Shown here in pieces: positions 45,896 to 57,029 of a stretch of 64,000 bases of DNA. A program made the position numbers and the translations under genes. Each line of letters opens with the position of its first letter. Position 1 is the stretch's first letter. The stretch covers positions 411,268-475,267 of the forward strand of contig MNCI01027123.1 of assembly GCA_015680685.1 (NCBI GenBank). The letters run 5' to 3'. Source of the stretch: Gnetum montanum (taxonomy: Eukaryota > Streptophyta > Gnetopsida > Gnetales > Gnetaceae). The notes beneath the pieces were generated by a model. It did not search any database. It was not told the origin of the DNA and saw only the letters and a program-made list of their open reading frames with translations.

Positions 45896-47633
45896 GGTGA
45901 TGATGATTAGGATCTTTAATACTTTTGGAATCTTGGTTAGGATTTGATCTTTAGCATCTTACTTTTATTGGTGGATTGTTGATATGGTTCTTACTACCAC
46001 ATGTTGATGGTTGTTCTACCTTATGAGCTTTCAAGCCATGGTTTCTTGTTATTGATATTAATAGAACTTCATATAATATTTCCCTACTTATTCACATTTG
46101 AATTAATCCTTCTTTTTATCTTTTATAGATAGAGTTGAAGTTTCTAATAATTCAAATGATGCTTTACAAGCATGGACTACTAGCTTATCTAGAACCTAGC
46201 CTTGTGGTCTATTTAGATTTTTTAAGAGCTTTTTATTCTCATTAAGATGGATATGTTATTTTTTGCATAATTGAAATGTGTAATTTCTTGTTTAATATAT
46301 GTTATGGGACTTGTAGCCTTTTAGATGATGATAGTCTTCCTTCTTATTCTTTTGGTTTCTTTGGACATATTTACTAATAATTGGTCATGGTTATTGTTAA
46401 AAAAATGGATTGATTTTATGGATTTGTTAAGTTTACTTTTTTTATTACCTTTATATGGCCAATATCTAACTTTAATTTTTACTCAATAAGTTTAGGGATA
46501 TTACACCTAACTACCTAAATCATTTACTTTCCACATTATTTTGCAATATAGCTTGCTACAAATTCTAAATCCTATATGATAATCATTATAGACTACTAAT
46601 CTTCTATATAAAAAAAGCAAATGTCAATATTTCTCTATATGATTAGCAGTGTGCTTACTAGCTAAATTTAAGTTTGGTGTTCCCTTACTTAATAACCAAT
46701 GTACTTGTTAGTTCTAACTACTCCCAATAAGTACTAGTTTTCCTCTTAATATGAAAGTGTTTATAACCTACAAAAATTTTCATGTAAGTATCTTACAATG
46801 GTTGTTTCTACCATTAATCTCTAACAATTGGTTTCTTAGCTTCCTCATGTGATTTCTAATAGCTTAACTATTATCTAAACTTGATTGTTTCTATAGGGTA
46901 AACTACATCCCATACTATAGCCCACTCTATACAACCATAAGATCCTATAATTCTACCATAATGCAATTGCATTCTATACTACACCTATGCTACTGTAATT
47001 CTACATTTCTTAAAGATTAGTTTTTAGGTTTATCTTTCTTACATTTTTTTCATATATTACATTTTCACTTTATATTTTCATCATTTCAAAGGTTGAGAAT
47101 GTTGAGGCTTATCTTGAGAATGTAGAGAATGTTAATGATCAGGTCAAAAGTGACATTGAGGCTTATCTTGACACCATACAAGCATGTCACAAGTTGGATC
47201 ACAACTCACGTTAGAGGTCATGACACTCATATTAAACTTGCAAGGTCATAGAATCATTGCAACCTTAAATCATAATAGATGCACTAATTAATGAAGGATG
47301 TATAGGTGTTAAAGAGAAAGATAAATATAAAAAAATATTAAGAGAATAGTATGAATAGTTTTAGTAATGAATTCCAAAAAGAATCTAATAATATAGAAAC
47401 ATCAAAATAAAAATGAATGGTGCAAGGTAAAAATAGCAACATTGCATAAAATAAGATATAAGAAATAACCAAACCATAATATATGAACATGGTTCATCTA
47501 CTTGATAAGGCCAAAGAAGATTCTAATGCAAAGATAAGTATTTTCACTAAGAGTTCCAACAAGAGTTCCAACAATAAGTATAGTTTGAATCCATCCAATA
47601 ATAATGTTCTAACAACATAGCTCTAAGGCTTCT
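45896..47633. other. Intergenic DNA between elements D and E
   Basis: AT-rich. A short open stretch near 47090-47215 has an internal repeat (GAGGCTTATCTTGA twice) and encodes VEAYLENVENVNDQV-like sequence; I see no known domain. Confidence 0.55.
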
Positions 47634-48465
47634 TGATGAGCAGTGAGTAGTCTCTACGTCCAATCATACAAATCACTATCATTCACTATGTGATCTAGTC
47701 GAATTTCATAGACTTTAGACTAGATATAGGAAGTGAATCTAACATACGTGATCGTTGTCTTCTCAATTTCACTTGTGAAGTGCAAGTGTATGGTTAAGTG
47801 TAACTAAGGCATATGATTTTTATCATTTTATATTTATTATTTAAATATCCCTAAGTGCCAAAAAATAAAGTAATTAAATGTTTGATTAATCTAGTAACTA
47901 ACTAATCTTTATCTAATCCTAACATAAGCATCCATTCCCACTTTCCTTACACATCTTGAACATGTTGCAATGCTACTAGGTTACCAAGCGTTAAACACTA
48001 CTGGGATTACCAAGCATTAACATATGCTTGAAGTGGTCGTACATATGTGTATTAATTAATTTCTAATTAATTAATTAATTTTATGCATTAAAGTAAATTA
48101 CTAAAATAAGAAATGCATTAAGTAAACATTAAGCTAATTCCATATGTTGCAAGGTTTGTAAAGAAAGCTCATCTTTATTGCCTATCACATCGAGGTGCTC
48201 AAGTACATTAATGCTTGAATAAAAATCCATACACTTCTCACTCCTACTGTGGGTACTTAAAAAATATTTTAACTATCAAATGAAAGAATTGCAAGAGCTT
48301 CACTAGGATACTAAAAATGGATGCTATAAATGCATTTGATTTGCACATTTATATAGGCGATTGAAGACATTACATCAATGGATATGCTTCAACACATAAA
48401 ACCCTATGTTAATGCGATTACATCGACGAGATCCTATTGATGTAGCTAATTAATGTAACTCATCA
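47634..48465 (-). repeat. Element E 3' LTR
   Basis: On the plus strand it starts TGATGAGCAG and ends TCATCA, the family termini. The inner side continues TACACTAATGAC...ATCCTTGA, the reverse complement of the sequence before the LTR of element A, which fixes the orientation. The minus-strand TATATAAAT box is at 48347-48355. The outer flank is CTTCT; its partner is out of the window. Confidence 0.82.
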
Positions 48466-48699
48466 TACACTAATGACTAAATGAAAATTCATCCTTGAAT
48501 GAATAAAAGGATAACAAGTCTCTCACAAAATTTTGGGAAGGTATGGGATTATTAAATAACTACTAACACACAAACTAACACAACAAACCCTAAGTGCCCA
48601 AGTGTATGGATTATAAAATTAGATGTTCATGACAACAAAATTAAACACCATGAAAAAAATTAACAACACAACTCCTCTGATGGTTTGAAGACAAGAAAG

Positions 48700-51546
48700 A
48701 AGATTAAACAGTCTTAGTCGATCATGGTTCTTGAGGTGTCAAAGGACCTTCTCCTTCCTCTAATGTACATAGCTATTGTGATTGAGACTATGGTTATGGT
48801 TGTCCAACTACAGCTATGACTTTTAGAAAAATATGGAAAGCATCTAGCAATGCTTTCATCTTCTCCTCCTTACCCTTGGGATCATACACAATCCACATAG
48901 CATCTTAAATGTGGGTTAGTATGGAAACATCCCAAGGAAAAGGCATTGCAAGAAACAAGTCCTTAACATTAACAAACTAGGTAATAAACTATTTTCATTT
49001 AATGTCAAACACCCTAACTACATTTTACAACTTCTAGTAGTCATTCATTCTTTTGGTCAAGTCTCTATTATTGATCTTTGATCTATGAACTTCACCTTGA
49101 GAACAACAAGTTCAACATTGGCTATTTCTAGCTTTGTTTTTTTCCCTTATGGTACTTGAGCTTTGCCTCATATAGAAGGTACAAGTTGACCACTTGTTTC
49201 TCCAATTCTAACGTCCTCAGCCTTCTAACAGTCAGCATTTCCAAGTTTGAGTAATGGAGGTTGACAAGCTTTATGTACTCCATCATCTCCTCGATTTGTA
49301 GCTTCTTCAGGTAGAGTTCAACTTTGTTGTATTCATTTAGTCCATTCAAGTTGGGTTTCCATACATCACCTCCTTGTTGGAGCTGCTGGAGGGTCTCATT
49401 CACCTTTACCTTCAGTAGTTGGATATGTTTTTCATTTATCTCTTTCTACAAGCCAACCTAGTCCCTATAATGGTTCTTAATCCTTTCAAATTTAGGGACC
49501 TTATTTTTCTAGGTGGCAATTTTAATGGAAAAATTTTGGTGAAGGGTATGCACCTCCTCCATCGAGAGATTTTAATTTTCTATAGCCAACCTTATTAATT
49601 CAGTGTTTACCCTAGCAAGCTACTCTTATTGTTGTCAGATGAATTTAGCCATTTTATTTTCTGTATCTTGATATTTCACAGGCAATGATTCTGTTAGGTG
49701 AGTCTAATGTTCTTCTTACAAACCTCCAATAAGTCCTTCTAAATGTTGTATGCAATGACATCTACTAAAGACTAATTAAAGGTTGTTGACTTCTTCGTGT
49801 ACTCAACCTCATGAAGTTTTGTCTAAAGCTATTGAAAAGTTTCATCTTGTGCTACATTCTAGCTGAGTATGGTGGGATCATTGAGGTAGGCTTTCAATTC
49901 CACAACCTCAATAGCCAAGCATCGATTTTGCGCTATCACTACCTCAAGTTGGGCATTGTCAATGAGAACTTTGCCCCTAGCCTCAAGCAACTCTGATGAT
50001 TTTATGAATATCAAAGATATCTTAAATTAGTTGCCTGTTCCTACCAATCAGTCTAATAACTTCTCATGTTGGGCTACATTGAATCTCTTACTTCCTACAC
50101 CTATAGATATTTGCATGCTTCTAACTACAATAACATCTAGTACAAATGTTGCAAGGGGGTCAAGTCCATGAACCACTCTATCAATGACCACCTCTACTAT
50201 CGTTTCCTATCCTTGGTTCTACATCACTAGAATAGTTGCTCCCTTGCCCTCCTCCAAGCACACTCAAAAGGTAGTACCATTCCCAAAGATTTTTGGGAAT
50301 GGTTGTTGTTGAAAGAGGGACATTGTTACCTCTTAGGTGCTAGCATTTGATCTTGTGGGCACCTACATTCTTTGAGTAGAAAACATTGGTGCTAAACCCT
50401 TCATCCTACTAATTGATCATGCCACCTCATTAAGATGACTCAACTTTGGCCTGTAAATAGAGGGTTCATGACCACTTAGTCCCACCTACTACTACTATAG
50501 GAGTTACTCACAAAGTTTGTGCATGTGCTTAATGGTAGCACGGGACTCCAGTGTTGATTTTTCATGAATGAATGGTGGTGGTGGCTACTCCTCTTCCTTG
50601 GTCATGGTAGGAACCTTATCATTCATCATCTCTATCCAAGAGGCATCAGGAGCATATCTGAGTGTATCATTGGTGTAGTAGGCTATCCCTACCCTTTCGC
50701 ATAATTTTCTAATAAGGCATGGGAAGGGAAGTGTCCTCCTTCCACTTTTATTTTTCTTGAACAACTTCTCTCTATCTAGATAGATTAGCTATGTAAGATT
50801 GATAGGTAATTTTCCACTTAGAGCTATGCATGCATGGGTGAAGAAGGTAGTCACCTTGCTAGGCCTCACCATTGGATTAAGGTGGTAAGCTACTCTCTTG
50901 AAGTATGCTCGTTCTACCATGGTGAGTGCATCATACTCTTTATGGTCCACTTTGTAGCACTATTGGATCCACTCCTTTTTGACATCTGGGTCTACTTGTG
51001 TGAAGATCTTTGCCAAGTTAGTCCTAGTGTGAGGTAGGCCAAGGGCCTACAAGATGGCCTCCACCAAGTAGGACACACTCATTTTTTTTATCTTCACTAC
51101 GGCATCTACCTACTTGTTGTTCTAGAAGAGATAGGTCTCTTTCATGTAATACTTCCCACTAGAAGTGATGATTAGCCACATGAAAAAGGTGTGCAGTTGG
51201 GTTTTGACATCTTTGGAGAAAAGTTTAGGAAGGTACTAAAGTTCAATTCTTGAAGAATTAAACATTAGATATCCCTAGACTAAATTTTCTTGAGGCAAGC
51301 ATCAATCAACATGACCTCAAGGCATGTTCTTGGTCCCAATGCCTCATCTCAATGGGATTACTCTATTTCAACCTAGGAAATTTGTTGGACAAATTCCACT
51401 TTGAGCTCCTCTTGAAGAGGTCCCATTGTACGGGTTTCTGTGGCTTGCTCCTAGGATTTTTCTTACTAGTCCCTTTCAATTTTGGGTCATTTGTCCCTTG
51501 GTTGAGATAGTCCTCCTTCTTGCAAGTGCTATGGTCTTGGTGCCAT
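48700..51546 (-). pseudogene. Element E extra ORF (putative plant transposon protein type)
   Basis: Begins with ATG at 51546 (MAPRP...), like the MAPKRG start in element F. Readable motifs in order: GKYYMKETYLF, MSVSYLVEAI then ALGLPHTRTN, TMVERAYFKRVAYHLNP, FFTHACIALSGKLPIN, LPFPCLIRKLCERVGIAYY (50690-50745). A charged coiled-coil-like part follows (49403-49128: LEMLTVRRLRTLELEKQVV) and the frame can be followed to about 48700. The motif order resembles the Pfam family putative plant transposon protein (Transposase_32), from memory. Many in-frame stops. It stands where Athila has its env-like gene; no signal peptide or membrane segment is apparent. Confidence 0.65.
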
Positions 51547-53475
51547 CTATAATTACAACATGATCAAGGATTAGCCTTTGGTATGTAACTTTGAAACACT
51601 TAGGTATCTTATCTCTTTGGATTAGCTACACTTGGCTAAGTTGTGATCATGGCACATTTGATTATTTTAATATTAATTTATTATTATTTCATTTTAATGT
51701 ATACCAAAGTTCATTGGAAGGGTTTAACTATCATAACTTAGTGAGTTTAACATTATCTTATTGGTTAAACCTTGTAAGAGTTAGAACAAATTCAAAACAT
51801 TTGTCATAAAAAACCTAAGGTTTATGGCCCTGATGACATAAAGCTCACCTCTAGTAGTTACAAGACTAAAGAACAAGGGTAATCAAATAAAAGGTTTAAA
51901 AGTTATGGGCTCTAAAAGGTATTGGGCTCTAAAAATTTACCAAAACTCCTCTCATGTTTGAAGCAAATGGCCAAAAATTCCTAAGTGTTAAGTACTATTA
52001 ATATAATTTTTTCACTACATCGATAGGATCCCATTGATGGGATCATGTGGATGTGGTCAACCACATCAATCGGATCCCATTGACACAACTATTAACAAAA
52101 TTTTGACTTTTGAAAATTTGAAGAAAAACAAAGAGTTTCTATGTCAAATTAGAGTCCAATGGAAGTCCAAGAAGCCTAGAACACAATGGAATCCATGAAG
52201 AGGACTTGGTAGTTCATAGAAAAATAGTTTTAATTAGGAAAAATTCCATGAAGAAGTGCACAACTAGACATAACCAATGTGGAATGCAAAATATTTTGAA
52301 AGTGAAAATGTCTAAGAATAAGGAACTTAACTAGCCTAACCAAGGGAAATGCAAGTGGGTCCTCCCCATAGTAGGCTCATGTTCTTGATGTCCTTGCATA
52401 TCCTCAAACCAAGGAGTTTGTGGACCCAACGATTGATTAATGGTTATGGTATGTTAAGGACCAAATCTAGAAAGAATCTACCTAAGAATTTTAACACATC
52501 AAACTAAGACATTGAACAAACTATGAAAAATGGTAGTGAGGTGAGTTATGAAAAGTAGAGATGGATGAGGTAGAGGGTGGAATGGAGCCCGTATTATGGT
52601 AACATGAAGTTCCTTATTAATTTTGTGGTTAATATAACTTGATAACATCCATCCTTAGTCTGAATTAAAACTAACCACTTATAATGACTTCGCATTGACA
52701 CTCCATGACCAACCCACCTCCTCAAGGCATAATAATATCCTAGAGATTAATCACCATTCCTAGAAGAGAAGAAAAGATAAGTAGGAAGTGAGATGGACCT
52801 TAGTTAGAGAGGATCTTCAGGAATGGATAGCATGTCTTTCTAGTCCCATAACTAGTTTTTATAGCCCATTATTTCATCTAAGGGGTGTGCTTTGAATTCC
52901 CATTATTTGTTTTTGAATTTTATATTTTTGTTTGTTTTTTATGGGAACCACGCCATGCAAAGATTTTTGACTTCCTATTATTGGTCGATAATAAAATAGT
53001 GAAAAAACCATGAAAACACTCATGCACACAAGAGGGTAGGCAAGTACAAAGAGCATCAAATCCCCTTAAAGTCACACCCTCATTTATCCATTTAATCCTT
53101 ATCAAGTTTGGAAACTACCAAGGTTACAAGTTCATCATAAGTTTCATTAAGGAAGGGATATCATATTTCTAGAACAAGGACACACCATAGAGTTTGAGGA
53201 TGGGTGGATGACGTGGACTCACTACCTATTATCATGAAAAAGAAACCATGTCTTACTTATCAGTACTAAAATTTAGAGATAGAATCTAGACATTAGCAAT
53301 CAAATAACACTATAGTACAAACCACCATTATCAATAGCTACAATTGCACTTAGTCCTAGTGGCAATAAAGAAAAATAAAACAAAACATTAGGAAAGTATT
53401 AGAAAAACCCAAACCAAATAAAATAAAGTAGAATATAGAATAATTTCTAAAATATTTAACATAGAGAAAAATCTA
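51547..53475 (-). other. Element E 3' UTR part
   Basis: Contains the family's conserved blocks on the minus strand: the AGAAAGACATG block at 52816-52844 and the GGGGAGGACCCACTTGCATT block at 52346-52366. Near 52015-52085 a GATCCCATTGATG motif occurs in inverted and direct copies. No gene seen. Confidence 0.7.
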
Positions 53476-54720
53476 CTAAATATGGTGTAAAATAAAAATT
53501 AAGCGTGCATGTCCATCCGTTGAGGTGTTCTGGTCACTAGCTCTCATAGGCTCATGGAAAGGTTTGATTTGTTGCATATTAACCAATAGTTTCTTGTTTA
53601 GGATTCTTGGTTTATATATTAACATTTCCCTAGAAGGAAAGGTTTCATAGATAACATAAGGCCCCTCCCACAATGTTTGGAGCTTGGTTCTTTATGGTAC
53701 ATGTATGCGATTCTAGTAGAGGACGCTATCTCTTGGATGAAATTTTACATTTCTTATTCTAAGGTTATGTCATTACTAATTGAATTCCTTATGCAACTCG
53801 TTAGATGATAGTGCTACCAATCAATTCTCATCTAACAAGTTAAAGTTCATTAATCTTTCTTTTTGTGCAAGACTTATGTCAAGGTCAAGGTCACAAGCTC
53901 TTGATAATGTACAAAGCTCAACTTAAATTAGAAGTGTTGGCAATTTTCCATACATAAGCTCATAGGCAAAGTAGCCAATAGGAAGTTTCCATGTGGAGCA
54001 ATAGGCCCAAAGAGCATCCTTGAGTTTTGTGCTCCAATCCCTCCTATATTTACTAACAGTTTTTGTTAGTATCTTTGTTATTTTTCTATTTGTAGCCTCT
54101 ACTTGACCATTGGCTTGGGGGTGGTAGGGTGTTGTTAATTTATATTCAACCCCTAAGCATTGCACAAGTTTTTGAAAGGTAGTGCCTGTAAAAGAAGTAT
54201 CATTGTTAGAAATAAGTGCACATGGCATCACAAACCTATTTACCACATTTTTTTGTACAAACCAAGTAGCCATAGAATATGTGTAATCAATGATAGTTGT
54301 AGCTTCCATCCATTTCATGCAATAGTTAACCACAATAACTATGATGTATGCCTTTCCATTTCACATGGGTGTGATGGAACCCATGAAGTCAACACCCCAA
54401 ATTTCAAATAGCTCCAGTGGTTGGATCCACTATTGCGATCCCTCCATATGAGTAGTTATTCCACCATCATGTTGATAGCATTCATAAGAGTAAATGAGCT
54501 AGTGAGCATTCCTAAAAGGCATTGGTCAATAATATTGTACCATGAGCATCTTAATGATCATGTGTCTCCTAGCATAATGGCCCCCACAAGGACACTCATG
54601 AGCATCTTGGATAACACATAGTTGATTAGCATTAGGAACACCCCAATGAACCAAGCCATTGACGTGCACCTTGTAAAGATGTACATTGATCTCCATGAAG
54701 TGTTTCTGCTACTGAAGAAA
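53476..54720 (-). pseudogene. pol: Element E integrase remnant
   Basis: The C-terminal block MWEGPYVIYETFPSRE is open at 53673-53476. The catalytic core is open at 54333-53923: the second acidic position reads LISNNDTSF, where the Asp of SDNGT is replaced by Asn, while the Glu survives in NGQVEATNRKI. LWAYCSTWKLP and YELMYGKLP follow, as in element A. The zinc domain and the first Asp (GVDFMGSI-like, near 54375-54400) lie in broken frames to the right. Inactive. Confidence 0.85.
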
Positions 54721-55853
54721 CTATTGTTTCTTCCTATGGTTCCACTCTTGTGGCATTAACTGATTGAGAAGATAGGTGAGAATGTGATCATACCAATTGG
54801 ATTCAATGGGCATTTGTTTAGTTATAGCCCCGGAAAAGTAGACTTCATCAGGAAACTTATCTAATAGTGGGCTTTCCTCCTCTTTATTTTCCCATCGCAA
54901 CCAAGACAAGTGGTTAGCAATCATGTTCTTAGTTCCCTTTTGATCTACCATCATAAGATCAAACTCTTGCAAGATCACTAGTCATTATATGATACAAGGA
55001 TTCACTATTGGTTTGTTCATGAGGATCTAGATTACACTATGGTCTGTGTGCATGAACACCACTACCATCAATTCTTTCTTTGTTGTGGTGTAATTCAGTT
55101 ACACACCCACAATACTTTTTCTCACATAGTGCATGTAGTAAGGATGTTTTTAATCATCCAACTACATGAGCATGGCTCCCAAGGCATAATTCGATGCATT
55201 CTTCATGATGTGAAAAGGTCTAGATCAATTAGGTTCTCATAGAATTGGAGTTTCTATGAGCTTCTGCTTGAGCTACTAGAATGCACATTCGCATTCCTTG
55301 GTCCGGAAAAATAGAGCATCCTTCTTTGTTAGGTCTACCAATAATTTAGTAATCTTAGAAAAATTCTCTACAAATCACCAATAGTAACTAGTGTGTTCAA
55401 GGAATGACCTCACATCTTTGATTATTTCTGACTATTTGGTAATTTCTTAGATGATTCGTATTTTTTTAGGGTCCACCTCAATCCCTTTTTCAGAAATTTT
55501 GTGCCCCAAAACAATGCTTTCATGTACCATCAAGTGTCTTTTCTACTAATTGAGGCTAAGGTTTGTCTCCACACACCTTTTTTAGCACTTACTCAAGATG
55601 GTCCAAGGCTTTCTCAAATGTAGCCCCATAGGTGGAGAAGTCATCCATAAAGATTTTCACCTTGCTACCAATCTGTTGTTGGAAGATGATCAAGACAAGG
55701 TGTTAAAATGTGGCAAGGGCATTGCATGGGCCAAACAACATCTTTCTATATGTGAAATTTCCCTAGGGACTTGTGAATGTTGTTTTGGCCTAATCCTCTA
55801 GTGTAATATGAATTTGGTTATAACCACTATAACCATCCAAAAAGCTATAGTAG
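54721..55853 (-). pseudogene. pol: Element E RT C-terminal part and RNase H
   Basis: From 55853 the minus strand reads SFLDGYSGYNQIHITLED, then, after stops, FMDDFSTYGATFEKALDHLE with the catalytic Asp pair intact, unlike element A. RNase H is traceable at about 55250-54980 (CLGSHAHVV and LHALCEKKYC in shifted frames). The RNase H to integrase linker is open at 54978-54721 (FDLMMVDQKGTKNMIANHLS, the usual end of RNase H with N-x-x-A-N/D-H-L-S). The N-terminal half of RT is separated by element F. Confidence 0.82.
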
Positions 55854-56740
55854 TGATAAATTACATTTTACAATGGCTACGATATCAGGCATCCAATATT
55901 AGACTCACAATATCACATATCCAATATTGGAGCCCATGATACAACATTGGATATTTGATATCGTTTCACACATGCCTACTTATAAATATGACACTTAGGT
56001 GCATGGTTGAATGATGAATTTTAGTCCATAGTAGTAGAACTCTTTTAGTTTGTTTCCATGAACTTAGACTTAGATATTAGAAGTGTGAATTAGTGAACAA
56101 CATCTTTATTTGAGCATTTTGTACTTGGGCATAAGTATGACTGGAAATAAAGATTGAGCTATTTCTCACTATTGCAACATTGTCCTAGATTTACTATTCA
56201 CTTAGCATAATGTTTACTGTTTACACTTAAAATAATTTTCTTACTATTTCTTAGTTAATGATTTACTTTTTATGCACTTTACCATTACTATTATTAAGCA
56301 AAATGATTATGACTAATCTCAAGCACTTGAGTGTGACTGCTTGGTAACCGAATAGTGTTATCACTTAGTATGCCCAGTGGCGATACACTTGGTAATCCTA
56401 ATGGTAGTTACATGAAGCCTAAGGTGTGAACAAAAGATTAGTATTGGATGCTCATCTCCATAGGCTAGAATAGTACTTAGAGTTTTCCTTAGACATAGAA
56501 TTATTTTCATACTTTACCATCATAGCTAGGAGATATGGCCCACCATTAATATATCATACACCTTACCAAGAGCTAAAGCATATGCATAGATTATACTAGC
56601 TTCACATGGGAATATAATGATCCAAAACTTTAACTAATTACTAGCATAATCACATTGCCTCATCCACATATTATGATTGAGCTATGCATAAACACTTGTA
56701 TCTTGTATGGTTGGGTGTTGGATTACTCCACCACTCATCA
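55854..56740 (+). repeat. Element F 5' LTR
   Basis: Starts TGATAAATTAC and ends TCATCA; 887 bp. U3 has several ATATCCAATATTGG/GATATC palindromes (55880-55970). A TTATAAATATG box is at about 55980-55990, followed by the family's CACTTAGGTGCATGGTTGA stretch. Confidence 0.85.
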
Positions 56741-56759
56741 TTGGTACTGTTGCTAGGGA
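56741..56759 (+). other. Primer binding site of element F
   Basis: TTGGTACTGTTGCTAGGGA directly abuts the LTR; differs from the Asp-type Athila site mainly by C/T and G/A changes. Confidence 0.6.
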
Positions 56760-57029
56760 CAAGTCAATGTATGCTTAGTAACTAATTTCACAAAGTTCAT
56801 TGTACTTGGAACATAGAGTCAAACTTTATAATTTTAAGAAAATCATACTTAAAAAAATATTTAAAATGCAATATGGTTTCAAACAAAAATACAACATCAC
56901 CTACTAAGGAACTATAGACAAGTGATGAAAAAATTTAAGAAGAAGAAGACTAAAGTATGTTGATGTAGAAAACAATCTCATATGATCATGATGATCCTTG
57001 CTATCATAATTTAGCATTCATATTTCATT

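Larger units (their letters stand above)
47634..55853 (-). mobile_element. Element E: Athila-like retrotransposon (minus), cut by element F
   Basis: Read on the minus strand from 55853 down: RT, RNase H, integrase, 3' UTR, a long extra ORF and the 3' LTR. The upstream half (protease, gag, 5' LTR) must lie beyond the right end of element F, outside the window. RT is cut within one codon region (after HYY, before SFLD) by the LTR at 55854. Confidence 0.88.

Noticed and set aside
48700-51546. Extra ORF as a retroviral-type envelope gene
   Set aside because: Position fits the Athila env-like gene, but no signal peptide, membrane anchor or cleavage site is readable and the motifs resemble another plant transposon protein family.
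53476-55853. Plus-strand frames at 54160, 54421, 55039 and 55598
   Set aside because: Shadows of the minus-strand pol gene of element E.
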